27,690 bases of DNA from Rhodospirillaceae bacterium. Its GTDB lineage: Bacteria > Pseudomonadota > Alphaproteobacteria > UBA828. Positions 16,558 to 24,938 of the stretch are shown here, in pieces (position 1 is the stretch's first letter; the number at the start of each line of letters is the position of its first letter). Under the pieces are notes generated by a model. The model was not told the origin of the DNA, did not search any database, and saw only the letters and a list, made by a program, of their open reading frames with translations. The position numbers and the translations under genes are program-made. Location: positions 1 through 27,690 of the forward strand of contig JAPPKP010000067.1 of NCBI GenBank assembly GCA_028819955.1. The letters are read 5' to 3'.

Positions 16558-16667
16558 GATGGCGCAATCTGCCGCCGCTAACCGGATAAGGCAAGCGTCG
16601 CATTGCGGGCGACGGGAGCACCGGAATAGACTGGCGTCGTGACGGTCGCCCGGGGAGCTCGAGGCTG

Positions 16668-17738
16668 TTGAAGAGTGCCATCGGACTGATGAGCGGCACC
16701 TCCCTCGACGGAATCGACGCCGCGCTCATCGAGACCGACGGCATGACGACCGTGCGTCGCGGTATGGCACTGACACTTCCATTCGATACCGCTCTGCGCA
16801 GCGGTCTCAAGGCCTGTCTCGGCGGTGGCGGCGATGTTCCGGCAACAGCGCACCACCTCACGTTGATGGCCGGAGAAGCTGTCGGTCGCCTGCTCGGCAG
16901 AGCCGGCATGCAGTCGGGCGACATCGATGTGATCGGCTTCCACGGTCAGACCATCACCCACCGGCCTGCCGAAGGATTGACCTGGCAGATCGGCAACGGC
17001 GCCCTCCTGGCCGAGACCACCCGCATCGATGTCATCTGCGACTTTCGCAGCCGGGACATGGCGTCGGGTGGCGAGGGAGCGCCGTTGGCGCCTCTCTACC
17101 ATGCCGCCCTTGCTGCCGCCCTGGACCAGTCTCCGGTCTGCGTTCTCAACATCGGTGGTGTGGCGAACGTGACGTGGATTGGCGACGGGAAGCTGATCGC
17201 CTTCGATACCGGTCCCGGGGGAGCCCTGCTCGACGACTGGACCCTGGCACGAACCGGGGAGCCCTTCGACAGGGACGGGAGTCTCGCCGCCCGGGGACAA
17301 TCGCATCACGACCGCGTGACGGCCGTCTTCGACAACAACCCTTGGTTTGATCGTCCGCCTCCCCGGTCTCTGGACCGTGACTCGATCGCCATCGACATCG
17401 CCGATTTGTCCGCGGCAGACGGCGCCGCCACTCTCGTTGACCTCACGGCCGAGGCCGTGGAGCACGCCCGCCGTTTCGTGCCGCGCGAACCGGTGCTCTG
17501 GATCGTCTGCGGTGGCGGCCGTCGCAACCGGCATCTCATCAACGCATTGCAGCACCGCCTCCCGGCGGAGGTGAGGGTGGCTGAAGATGTCGGCTGGGAC
17601 GGAGACAGCCTCGAAGCCGAGGCCTTCGCCTACCTTGCCGTGCGCTCACTTGCCGGCCTGCCGCTCAGCCAGCCCTCGACCACCGGTTGCCGCGAGCCGG
17701 TCACGGGAGGCGCCTTTCATCGTGGTCGGAGGGCGTGA
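16668..17738 (+). CDS. anmK: Anhydro-N-acetylmuramic acid kinase
   Basis: A 356-residue AnmK, which phosphorylates and hydrates 1,6-anhydroMurNAc during cell-wall recycling in the cytosol. Signatures: [19 protein letters not shown] (5-23), [14 protein letters not shown], the central [20 protein letters not shown], the phosphate-binding [12 protein letters not shown] and [13 protein letters not shown], and [12 protein letters not shown] near the end. Length is normal. The start is TTG, preceded by GGGGAG at 16652-16657, and gives the family N-terminus exactly. The last 22 bases overlap the 3' end of the convergent hydrolase gene. Confidence 0.94.
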   Translation: MKSAIGLMSGTSLDGIDAALIETDGMTTVRRGMALTLPFDTALRSGLKACLGGGGDVPATAHHLTLMAGEAVGRLLGRAGMQSGDIDVIGFHGQTITHRPAEGLTWQIGNGALLAETTRIDVICDFRSRDMASGGEGAPLAPLYHAALAAALDQSPVCVLNIGGVANVTWIGDGKLIAFDTGPGGALLDDWTLARTGEPFDRDGSLAARGQSHHDRVTAVFDNNPWFDRPPPRSLDRDSIAIDIADLSAADGAATLVDLTAEAVEHARRFVPREPVLWIVCGGGRRNRHLINALQHRLPAEVRVAEDVGWDGDSLEAEAFAYLAVRSLAGLPLSQPSTTGCREPVTGGAFHRGRRA

Positions 17739-18349
17739 TCCCGGACCAGCCCCCGCACGGTCTCCATGTCGTTTTCAAAAAAATGCCCCGCGCCCTCGAT
17801 CATCTCGAAACGCAGTGACCGCGCGAGGGTATCCAGGGTCCCGGCCAGTGCCGCCACATCATCGGGGGCGACGACGGTATCGGCACTGCCCTGGATGACG
17901 AGGCCATCGGCGGGAATTTCATCGAGGAACGACCAGTCGCGTGTGGTCGCGCCGGGAGCCACCAGCACGAACCGGTCGATGTCGCGGCGCCTCACCAGAA
18001 CCCTGGCGGCGATCCAGGCTCCAAAGGAGAATCCGGCAATCCATGTCGCCGATGCCTGAGGGTGCCGGCGCTGCATCCAGTCGACGACGGCCAGCGCGTC
18101 CTCGACCTCTCCATCGCCGCCGGCATGTTCTCCGCAGCTGCGTCCGACACCCCGGAAGTTGAAGCGGATCGCGTGGCATCCGGCCTCGACGAGGCTGCGG
18201 AAGATGGCGTAGGCCACCTTGTTGTTCATGGTACCGCCATGAAGCGGATGGGGATGAAGGACGACAGCCACCGGGCGGGTGGGATCGGCCGCACCGGCAT
18301 GACGCGCTTCGAGCCGGCCCCGGGGACCGGGGAGGAAGAATTCAGGCAT
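17717..18349 (-). CDS. Alpha/beta hydrolase, COG2945 family
   Basis: A 210-residue single-domain alpha/beta hydrolase of the COG2945 type. The N-terminal signature VAVVLHPHPLHGGTMNNKV (27-45) is diagnostic. The catalytic serine is S108 (IAGFSFGAWI), the acid is D157 (IQGSADTVV) and the histidine is H189 (GAGHFF). Its natural substrate is unknown. It is divergent from cysE across 110 bases that carry the IscR-type operator, so it may be regulated with the Fe-S operon. The same pairing next to isc genes occurs in other alphaproteobacteria, from memory. Its 3' end overlaps anmK by 22 bases. Confidence 0.88.
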   Translation of the reverse strand: MPEFFLPGPRGRLEARHAGAADPTRPVAVVLHPHPLHGGTMNNKVAYAIFRSLVEAGCHAIRFNFRGVGRSCGEHAGGDGEVEDALAVVDWMQRRHPQASATWIAGFSFGAWIAARVLVRRRDIDRFVLVAPGATTRDWSFLDEIPADGLVIQGSADTVVAPDDVAALAGTLDTLARSLRFEMIEGAGHFFENDMETVRGLVRDHALRPR

Positions 18350-18376
18350 GACGTCTCCTTTCGTGGCTCAACGGAG

Positions 18377-18401
18377 ATACTTGACTCCCGGGGTCGGATA
18401 T
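18377..18401. promoter_or_regulatory. IscR type 1-like operator
   Basis: A 25-base element has half-sites ATACTTGACT (18377-18386) and GGTCGGATAT (18392-18401) around CCCGG. The IscR type 1 consensus as I recall it starts ATASYYGACT and ends AGTCRRSTAT with a 5-base centre. The left half matches fully and the right half misses two positions. It overlaps the probable cysE promoter, as expected for repression by [2Fe-2S]-IscR. It lies between divergent genes, so it could control both. Confidence 0.75.
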
Positions 18402-18408
18402 CTATCTC
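18381..18408 (+). promoter_or_regulatory. Probable promoter of the cysE-iscR-desulfurase operon
   Basis: TTGACT (18381-18386) is a good -35 element and TATCTC (18403-18408) is a fair -10 at 16-base spacing. The transcript would start near 18415, about 45 bases before the cysE ATG. The -35 and spacer are inside the IscR-like operator. This is called from base patterns only. Confidence 0.45.
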
Positions 18409-18459
18409 TCAAAGACGGGCATCAATTCCCGTCGCCCACAAGAATGACTGGATGGCACC

Positions 18460-19203
18460 ATGTTCAAGACCCTCAAGCAGGACATGCGCGCGCCCTTCGG
18501 GCGCGACCCCGCCGTGCGCAATCTTCTGGAAGTGGTGCTGTGCTATCCCGGTTTTCACGCCCTCGCCTTCTACAGGATCAGCCACTGGCTGTGGGTCCGC
18601 GGCTTCAAGCTGCCCGGACGGTTCATCTCCCACGTCGGCCGATTCCTGAGCGGCATCGAGATTCATCCGGGCGCCACCATCGGGCGTGGTTTCTTCATCG
18701 ATCACGGCATGGGCGTCGTGATTGGCGAAACCTCCGAAATCGGCGATGACGTCACACTTTATCACGGCGTCACGCTCGGCGGGACGACCTGGAACCAGGG
18801 CAAGCGGCATCCGACGCTGGCCGACAATGTCGTGGTCGGCGCCGGCGCCAAGATTCTCGGACCTGTCGTCGTCGGCAAGGGCGCTCTGGTCGGTTCCAAT
18901 GCCGTTGTCGTCAAGGACGTCGCTCCGGGGACCACGGTCGTCGGAATCCCTGCGCGCGCCGTCGACTCCGGCGCGCAAAGGCGCGATTCGTTCTTCGCCG
19001 CCTACGGTGTCTCCTCGGCCGACATGCCCGACCCGGTCAGCAAGGCACTGAAGAGCGTTCTCGACCATATCGACGATCTCGAGTCACGCCTTGCCCGGAT
19101 CGAGGACCCCGGGGACCCTGCCACCACGCGGGATCCGCGACCTGCTCACGACAGTCCGGGGGCAGCCGGCGACGATGGCAACGCACGGGTTCGCGACCCA
19201 TGA
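18460..19203 (+). CDS. cysE: Serine O-acetyltransferase
   Basis: A 247-residue serine acetyltransferase making O-acetylserine for cysteine synthesis. Residues 66-165 form the left-handed hexapeptide-repeat helix ([20 protein letters not shown], then [20 protein letters not shown]). The active-site histidines are H82 and H102, and [14 protein letters not shown] is the characteristic loop. It is the short form, with only a small N-terminal helical part. Its C-terminal tail (205-247) is Asp/Arg/Pro-rich and atypical. The stop overlaps the next start as ATGA. Placing cysteine supply ahead of an IscR gene and two cysteine desulfurases makes sense because cysteine is their substrate. Confidence 0.93.
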   Translation: MFKTLKQDMRAPFGRDPAVRNLLEVVLCYPGFHALAFYRISHWLWVRGFKLPGRFISHVGRFLSGIEIHPGATIGRGFFIDHGMGVVIGETSEIGDDVTLYHGVTLGGTTWNQGKRHPTLADNVVVGAGAKILGPVVVGKGALVGSNAVVVKDVAPGTTVVGIPARAVDSGAQRRDSFFAAYGVSSADMPDPVSKALKSVLDHIDDLESRLARIEDPGDPATTRDPRPAHDSPGAAGDDGNARVRDP

Positions 19204-20720
19204 AGCTTGGATCCCGGGGACGCTATGCCGTGATGGCCATGGTCGACCTTGGCCTCAATGCCGGAGCGCACCCTGTTCGTCTCGCGGACGTCTCGCACCG
19301 GCAGGAGATCCCGCTCTCCTACCTCGAACAACTGTTCGCCCGGTTGCGCCGCCACGGGCTTGTCAACAGCGTCCGTGGACCCGGCGGGGGATACCTGCTT
19401 GCCCATCCTGCCCACCACATCTCGATCATGGACATCGTGGCGGCGGTGGATGAACCGACACGGATGACGCGGTGCCACAATGAGAGTCCTTCAAGAGGCT
19501 GCATGGCCAACCGGACTCGCTGTCTCACCCACGACCTGTGGGCCGGACTGGGCGACCACATTGAAACCTACCTTGACGGCGTCACCCTCGAGGACGTGTG
19601 CCGGGGGCCACAGCGTCCCGCGACCCACTATCTCGATCACAACGCCACGTCACCGTTGCGGGCGGAAGCATGCAAGGCTGCCTCCCGGGCGATGGCGTGC
19701 GCCGGCAATGCCTCGTCGGTTCACCGCTACGGACGCCATGCCCGGTCGCTCATCGAGGACGCCCGTGAAACCGTGGCGTCATATGTCGGGTGCAGCCCCC
19801 TTGAGGTGGTCTTTACCTCCGGCGGAACGGAAGCCAATAATCTGGCACTCCTCGGCCCGGACTTGAGACGCGTCCTGATCTCGGCCATCGAGCATCCATC
19901 CGTGGCGAAGGCCGTCAGAGGTACCGTCACCATTCCTGTCGACCACCATGGATGCGTCGACCTGGAAACCCTCGAGGCCGAGCTTGCCCATGATCCGGGT
20001 CCGGCCCTGGTCTCGGTGATGGCAGCCAACAACGAAACCGGAGTCGTGCAACCTCTGGCCGACGTCATGCATATCGCCCGCCAGCACGGCGCCCTGGTTC
20101 ACTGCGATGCCGTGCAGGCCGCCGGACGCTACTGCGGCGCCTGGCAGGAGGCGGATCTCATCAGTCTTTCGGCACACAAGTTCGGTGGCATGGCCGGTGC
20201 CGGGGCGCTGATCGTGCGGGATGGCGTTCCCCTTGCCGCCCGTTCGCGGGGCGGCGGCCAGGAGTACGGATTGCGCGCCGGCACCGAATCGCTCGCCACC
20301 ATTGCCGCTTTCGGCGCGGCCGTAACCGCCGCGTCCGGAGACGACTGCAGGCGTCTGCGAGGGCTTCGCGATGACATGGAGGCGCGCATGCTGGATGCCG
20401 TGCCGGACGCCGTGGTGTTCTCGGGCGACGCCAGGCGCCTCGACAACACGCTGGCCATCGCCCACCCTGAAATCGATGCCGAGACCATGGTGATGAGCTT
20501 CGATCTCGATTGTGTTGCGATCAGCGCGGGAGCCGCGTGTTCCTCGGGCAGGATGGAACCCTCGACTGTCATCGAGGCCATGGGGTTCCCATCGCTCAGC
20601 CGCCACACGGTGCGCCTCAGCCTCGGGTGGTCGAGTACTGCGGAAGACTGCGACGCCGCGGTGAGGGCCTGGAAGGCCGCCGATACCCGGCACCGGACAA
20701 GAAGTCAGGCAGCGCGATGA
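19200..20720 (+). CDS. IscR regulator fused to a cysteine desulfurase
   Basis: One uninterrupted 506-codon frame encodes two complete proteins. Residues 1-133 are an Rrf2/IscR regulator: winged helix with [20 protein letters not shown] and GPGGGYLLA, then cluster ligands C92, C101, C108 and H111 (RCLTHDLW). Residues 142-500 are a PLP-dependent cysteine desulfurase: [32 protein letters not shown] lysine K327 in SAHKFGG, and catalytic C447 in AGAACSSGR. The linker (about 134-141, CRGPQRPA) is very short. No stop separates the parts, and the only candidate internal start is a GTG at 19596 without a properly spaced ribosome site. The gene overlaps cysE and the next desulfurase by ATGA at both ends. 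It probably senses and feeds Fe-S assembly in one chain. A missed stop from sequencing error is the alternative. Confidence 0.88.
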   Translation: MKLGSRGRYAVMAMVDLGLNAGAHPVRLADVSHRQEIPLSYLEQLFARLRRHGLVNSVRGPGGGYLLAHPAHHISIMDIVAAVDEPTRMTRCHNESPSRGCMANRTRCLTHDLWAGLGDHIETYLDGVTLEDVCRGPQRPATHYLDHNATSPLRAEACKAASRAMACAGNASSVHRYGRHARSLIEDARETVASYVGCSPLEVVFTSGGTEANNLALLGPDLRRVLISAIEHPSVAKAVRGTVTIPVDHHGCVDLETLEAELAHDPGPALVSVMAANNETGVVQPLADVMHIARQHGALVHCDAVQAAGRYCGAWQEADLISLSAHKFGGMAGAGALIVRDGVPLAARSRGGGQEYGLRAGTESLATIAAFGAAVTAASGDDCRRLRGLRDDMEARMLDAVPDAVVFSGDARRLDNTLAIAHPEIDAETMVMSFDLDCVAISAGAACSSGRMEPSTVIEAMGFPSLSRHTVRLSLGWSSTAEDCDAAVRAWKAADTRHRTRSQAAR

Positions 20721-21865
20721 CACCCGTCTATCTCGACTGCAACGCCACCACTCCGGTGGATCCCGCGGTCGTCGATGCCATGATGCCCTGGTTCCGCGAG
20801 CAGTTCGGCAATCCCCACTCGGTCAACCACCACTTCGGGGCGGCTGCCGCTGCTGCAGTCGAGGACGCCCGCCGGTCCATCGCCCGCCTCGTCGGCGCCG
20901 ACACGCGGGAAATCATCTTCACGTCCGGAGCCACGGAGTCCAACAACCTGGCAATCAAGGGAGCGGCCCGGTTCGAGAGGAGAATGAGGGGATCCCGCAA
21001 CCGGATCATCACCGTGGCCAGCGAACACAAGTGCGTTCTCGAAAGCGTGAAGGCGCTTGCTGCGGAAGGATTCACCACGGACGTGCTGCCGGTCGGGAGC
21101 GATGGCGTGGTGGATACCGAACGCCTCGCACGCGCTCTCGGTGATGACGTCATCCTGTTGTCGGTGATGGCGGCCAACAACGAAATCGGCACCCTGCAAC
21201 CCCTCGCTGACATCGGCGCCATGACCCGGGCCTGCGGCGCTCTCTTCCATTGCGATGCGGCCCAGGCCGCCGGACGGATTCCGCTCGATGTCAACGCGGC
21301 AACCATCGATCTGATGAGTCTCTCCGGCCACAAGGTCTACGGGCCGAAGGGCATCGGCGTCCTCTACGTGCGCCGCCGGCCGAGGGCGCGGATAGATCCG
21401 CTCTTTTCAGGAGGCGGCCAGGAACGGACCCTGCGTTCAGGCACCGTGCCAGCACCCCTGGCAATAGGTTTCGGCAAGGCAGCGGAACTTGCCGCAACCC
21501 GCCAGGAAGAGGAAGCGGCACGGCTCGGCTCCCTGGCGCACGCCCTCATGGACGGTCTTCCCGGCACCTCCCTCAACGGACCGCCACTCGAGAACCGCCT
21601 GCCGGGCAATCTCAATCTCGCCATCGAGGGCGTCGATGCGGGACACCTGATTTCCCAGGTTCCCGAACTCGCCTTCTCCACCGGTTCGGCCTGCACGTCC
21701 GCCGTGGTCGAGCCCTCCTACGTGCTGCGCGCCATCGGCCTCACGCCTGAACGAGCCGCCTCATCCATCCGCCTCGGCATCGGCCGTTTCACCACGTCCG
21801 ACGACATCGCCTACGCCATCGAGCGCCTCACCCATGCCATCAACCGCTGCCGGCGCGAGGTTTGA
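20717..21865 (+). CDS. iscS: Cysteine desulfurase (IscS/NifS type)
   Basis: A 382-residue class V aminotransferase-fold enzyme that takes sulfur from cysteine as a persulfide for Fe-S clusters and other thio-cofactors. Motifs: VYLDCNATTPVDP (4-16), FTSGATESNNLAIKG, ASEHKCVLES, HCDAAQAAGR (178-187), the PLP lysine K206 in SLSGHKVYGPKG, and the catalytic C326 in STGSACTSAVVEPS. Length is normal for the group I IscS/NifS class. The start at 20717 overlaps the previous stop (ATGA). A longer in-frame opening upstream lies inside the preceding gene and is rejected. It is a distinct paralogue of the fused desulfurase. Unusually, no scaffold or chaperone gene follows. Confidence 0.93.
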   Translation: MTPVYLDCNATTPVDPAVVDAMMPWFREQFGNPHSVNHHFGAAAAAAVEDARRSIARLVGADTREIIFTSGATESNNLAIKGAARFERRMRGSRNRIITVASEHKCVLESVKALAAEGFTTDVLPVGSDGVVDTERLARALGDDVILLSVMAANNEIGTLQPLADIGAMTRACGALFHCDAAQAAGRIPLDVNAATIDLMSLSGHKVYGPKGIGVLYVRRRPRARIDPLFSGGGQERTLRSGTVPAPLAIGFGKAAELAATRQEEEAARLGSLAHALMDGLPGTSLNGPPLENRLPGNLNLAIEGVDAGHLISQVPELAFSTGSACTSAVVEPSYVLRAIGLTPERAASSIRLGIGRFTTSDDIAYAIERLTHAINRCRREV

Positions 21866-22162
21866 GAACTGATCTGTCCCTGTCAACTGGTTCATCGTTG
21901 GATTGTGGGACGAGCAGGCGGTCAACGTACGCCAATCGAGACCGGACCGGTCGACATTGGCAGATCAGGACGTGCTCGCGGAGGATGTGGCGTTCTATGT
22001 CTGTTGCGGGCTTTGACAAGCCTTTCGATCGTTTGATAGGCACGTGCACACCGACGACCATCTCGCACTACGCGCCTGCGTCACGCCTCTGTCCCTGGGC
22101 GACCCGGTATGCGGAAGCCCCTCTGATCCCGACGCTTCCGCGGGACGCCGGCGCGGGTCCCA
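21866..22162. other. Intergenic stretch, no recognised gene
   Basis: About 300 bases between iscS and the uraD fragment. Short frames exist on both strands, but none has a domain or ribosome site I can support. It may hold the decayed 5' part of uraD; I could not trace it convincingly in any frame. Confidence 0.5.
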
Positions 22163-22489
22163 ATGTCGGAACCGATTTCGGTGAAACCGCAGTCGATGCG
22201 TTGCAGAGGGATTCAGCGCTCGACGGCCGAATTGACCAAGAAACAGGCGAATGCGCGCCTGGACGCTCCGACCGACGCGGAGTACGCCACCTTCACCGAC
22301 CTCGACATCATTTACACTGAGAAGTTCGGCTTCCCCTCCATGATCGCGGCGTGCGACCTTGACAGGATCGGCATCCTGGCGGCTTTCAACTGCCTGATCG
22401 AGAGCGACCGCGAGACCGGGTTCGCCGAGGCGTGCGGCCAGGACGAGACGATTGCAGAGTTACGCCTGATGGAGGTCTTGCCGATATGA
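22163..22489 (+). pseudogene. uraD: 5'-truncated OHCU decarboxylase remnant
   Basis: From residue 20 to about 105 the frame matches the C-terminal half of 2-oxo-4-hydroxy-4-carboxy-5-ureidoimidazoline decarboxylase, the step that makes S-allantoin from urate oxidation products. Evidence is STAELTKKQANARLD, then FTDLDIIYTEKFGFPSMIAA, then ILAAFNCLIESDRET and IAELRL. The family is about 165 residues. The N-terminal half, including the segment with the catalytic histidine, is absent, and the usual Glu-Gln pair reads Lys-Gln (KKQ). The first 19 residues are unrelated. The stop still overlaps the next start as ATGA, so it was once an operon partner of the ureidoglycine aminohydrolase. Activity is unlikely. 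Confidence 0.75.
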
Positions 22490-23346
22490 ACTCCCCGAAA
22501 TCCCCGACAACCGAGCGCAGCTATTTCGCGCCCCGTGGCGGACTTCCGCCGCAATCCGCCATGATGACGGGCCGGGCCATCTTCACCGAAGCCTATGCGG
22601 TGATCCCGCGTGGCGTGTTCAGCGACATCGTCGCCAGCCTGCTGCCGGATTGGAAAGATACCAGAGCCTGGATCATCGCCCGGCCTCTGTCCGGCTTCGC
22701 CGAGACGTTCTCGCAGTACGTGATGGAGGTGGCGCCTGGCGGCGGCAGCCACCGCCCGGAACCGGAGCGCGAGGCGGAAGGCGTGATCTTCGTCACCGGC
22801 GGAAGGCTGGACATCATGCTGGATCGCGCGACTCGCACGATGGAGCCCGGCGGCTATGCCTATCTTCCGCCAGGCGCGCCATGGACGGCTTCCAACACCG
22901 GGGCCGAGCCCGCCCAATTCCACTGGATTCGCAAGCGTTACGAACGGGTCGAGGGGCTCAAGGCGCCGGATCCGGTGTTCGCCAACGAGCAAGACATCCT
23001 TCCCACACCGATGCCGGACACGGACGGTCGCTGGGCGACGACACGCTTCGTCGATCCGAACGACCTGCGCCACGACATGCACGTCAACATCGTCACCTTC
23101 GAGCCCGGCGGCCTGATCCCCTTCGAGGAGACCCACGTCATGGAGCACGGGCTCTACGTGCTCGAGGGCAAGGCGGTCTACAAGCTCAACAGCGACTGGG
23201 TCGAGGTCGAGGCCGGTGACTTCATGTGGTTGCGCGCCTTTTGTCCTCAAGCCTGCTATGCAGGTGGTCCCGGGCGTTTCCGCTACCTGCTCTACAAGGA
23301 CGTGAATCGGCACGCCCGCCTCATGGGACCAAGGCAGGTCGAATGA
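22486..23346 (+). CDS. allE: (S)-ureidoglycine aminohydrolase
   Basis: A 286-residue bicupin that releases ammonia from S-ureidoglycine in allantoin catabolism, with Mn as the usual metal. The N-terminal cupin (about 60-150) contains FSQYVMEVAPGGGSHRPEPE and GRLDIML. The C-terminal cupin carries the metal site: E and H of FEETHVMEHG with the following H, and a Q in FCPQACYAGG, matching the E-H-H-Q set of the family. YLPPGAPWTASNTG is also typical. The ATG at 22486 overlaps the uraD remnant's stop; an in-frame GTG 54 bases upstream is less likely. Convergent across 168 bases is a racemase gene, itself plausible in ureide metabolism. Confidence 0.88.
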   Translation: MNSPKSPTTERSYFAPRGGLPPQSAMMTGRAIFTEAYAVIPRGVFSDIVASLLPDWKDTRAWIIARPLSGFAETFSQYVMEVAPGGGSHRPEPEREAEGVIFVTGGRLDIMLDRATRTMEPGGYAYLPPGAPWTASNTGAEPAQFHWIRKRYERVEGLKAPDPVFANEQDILPTPMPDTDGRWATTRFVDPNDLRHDMHVNIVTFEPGGLIPFEETHVMEHGLYVLEGKAVYKLNSDWVEVEAGDFMWLRAFCPQACYAGGPGRFRYLLYKDVNRHARLMGPRQVE

Positions 23347-23514
23347 CCCGAGAGAGCATCATCAAGCCGCTGACGGAGGAACCTTCGTGCCGCGTGGAAG
23401 GGTGAACGGGGCGGTTGGCGCACCACACATGCTGATCAACCGCATGGCGCAGGGCGGATCAGGATCGACTCAGCCGGGCGGCTTTCGGCCCGATTGGGGC
23501 GCCGCCTGCTCAAG

Positions 23515-24207
23515 TCAACGGATGGGGCGGGCGTAACCGCCGATCTTCGAGGTCTTGTAGCCGGCCGCCACCAGGGCCTCGGCAAATGTCACGGCGCTCG
23601 CCACACCGTCGATGACAGGAATGCCGAAGCGTTCGGTGAGATATGTCGTCATTTCGGTCATGCCTGCGCAACCGAGCACGATGGCTTCGGCGCCATCTTC
23701 CCGCATGGCGGACTCGATCTGGTCGGCAACCCGCTCGACGACCGCGGGGTCGCCGCGTTCGAGGTCGAGGACCGGAACCTCGGACGCCCGCACCCGGGCA
23801 CAGCGCGCCGCCAGCCCGTATCGCAGGAGATTGGCCTCGATTCCGGGGACTGAACGTCCAAGGGTGGTGACAACCGAGAAACGGCAGCAGAGAAAGCTCG
23901 CAGCGTGGAACGCCGCCTCACCGATGCCGATGACGGGCACGTCGACGGCGGCGCGCGCAGCATCGAGACCGGTGTCGTCGAAGCAGGTGATGACGATCGC
24001 GTCGACCCCCGGACGCCGCTTCTCGATCTCGCCCAGCAGCCCCGGCAGGCTCATGGCGACGTCGTAGAATCCCTGTATGCTCGGCGGGTTGCCCGTGGAC
24101 GTGGCCGGGATGATCTCGGTGTCGGGGCGGGCGACCCTACGGGCAGCGGCCACCGCCTTCGCGGTCATCGACGCGGTACTGTTGGGGTTGACCAGCAGGA
24201 TGCGCAT
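23515..24207 (-). CDS. Asp/Glu/hydantoin racemase family protein
   Basis: A 230-residue cofactor-independent racemase of the Asp/Glu/hydantoin superfamily. The N-terminus MRILLVNPNSTASMT is typical of hydantoin/allantoin racemases. The two catalytic cysteines are C75 (VITCFDDTGLDAAR) and C180 (VLGCAGMTEM), both present. Substrate may be a 5-substituted hydantoin or allantoin. Neighbouring allE and uraD favour a ureide, by inference. It is the last gene of the livH-M-G-F operon. A GTG at 24216 overlaps the livF stop as GTGA and is an alternative start adding three residues; I chose the ATG because it begins the conserved strand. Confidence 0.87.
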   Translation of the reverse strand: MRILLVNPNSTASMTAKAVAAARRVARPDTEIIPATSTGNPPSIQGFYDVAMSLPGLLGEIEKRRPGVDAIVITCFDDTGLDAARAAVDVPVIGIGEAAFHAASFLCCRFSVVTTLGRSVPGIEANLLRYGLAARCARVRASEVPVLDLERGDPAVVERVADQIESAMREDGAEAIVLGCAGMTEMTTYLTERFGIPVIDGVASAVTFAEALVAAGYKTSKIGGYARPIR

Positions 24208-24212
24208 CGCCG

Positions 24213-24935
24213 TCACAACTCGCCGCCGAGATAGAGCCTCTTGACGCGCTCGTCAGCCAGCAGCTCCTTCGATACGCCTTCAATCGCAACCCTGCCTGTG
24301 CTGAGTGCGTAGGCGCGGTGCGAGATGCTGAGTGCCATGTGCGAGTTCTGCTCGACCAGCAACACCGAGACATGCTCGTCGCGACTGATGGCGACGATCG
24401 AGCGGGCGATATCCTGTACGAGCTTGGGCGCCATGCCGAGCGAGGGTTCGTCAAGCAGCAGCAGCCGCGGCCGCGCCATCAGGGCGCGGCCAATCACCAT
24501 CATCTGCTGCTCGCCGCCCGAGAGCGTTCCGGCGGCCTGGCCGTAGCGCTCCTTCAACCGTGGAAAGCGCTCGAGGATGCCGTCAAGCGTCTGCCTGATG
24601 GCCACGTTGTCCGAGCGGGTGAACGCCCCCATCAGGAGGTTGTCCTTGACGGACATGTAGGGGAAGACGCGGCGGCCCTCGGGCACCATGGCAATGCCGC
24701 GCTCGACGATCTCGAAGGCCGGGCGGCCGGTGATGTCCTCGTTCTCGAACCGGATCGAGCCCGAACGTATCGCCGCCAAGCCCGTGATGGCGCGCAGAAT
24801 CGACGACTTGCCTGCGCCGTTGGCGCCGATCAGGGCGACGGTCTCGCCCTTCTCGAGGTCGATCGAGACACCTTTCAGCGCGTAGACATGATCGTAGTAA
24901 AGTTCGACATCATTGAACTCCAGCATCTTGCTCAT
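24213..24935 (-). CDS. livF: Branched-chain-type ABC transporter ATPase LivF
   Basis: A 240-residue ATP-binding subunit of the LivF type. Walker A is GANGAGKSS (37-45), the signature is TLSGGEQQM, Walker B is LLLLDEPSLGMAP, and the H-loop region is LLVEQNSHMAL. The short C-terminal tail (KRLYLGGEL) is typical of LivF. It pairs with LivG to power import through LivH/LivM in the inner membrane. It is 3 bases behind livG. The annotated substrate class of this family (branched-chain amino acids) often fails; amides, urea and aromatic acids are also carried. The racemase downstream and allE opposite suggest a ureide or hydantoin. Confidence 0.93.
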   Translation of the reverse strand: MSKMLEFNDVELYYDHVYALKGVSIDLEKGETVALIGANGAGKSSILRAITGLAAIRSGSIRFENEDITGRPAFEIVERGIAMVPEGRRVFPYMSVKDNLLMGAFTRSDNVAIRQTLDGILERFPRLKERYGQAAGTLSGGEQQMMVIGRALMARPRLLLLDEPSLGMAPKLVQDIARSIVAISRDEHVSVLLVEQNSHMALSISHRAYALSTGRVAIEGVSKELLADERVKRLYLGGEL

Positions 24936-24938
24936 GGC

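Noticed and set aside
16558..16667. Looked for a T-box or other leader upstream of tyrS
   Set aside because: The 110-base divergent gap shows no specifier-loop, antiterminator or terminator structure; T-boxes would also be unexpected in an alphaproteobacterium.
20510..20716. N-terminal extension of iscS upstream of 20717
   Set aside because: It lies inside the fused desulfurase in another frame, and the ATGA overlap at 20717 gives the exact family N-terminus.
21840..22061. Minus-strand frame considered as a transposase remnant
   Set aside because: No catalytic motif, terminal repeats or target duplication could be found, and it overlaps the end of iscS.
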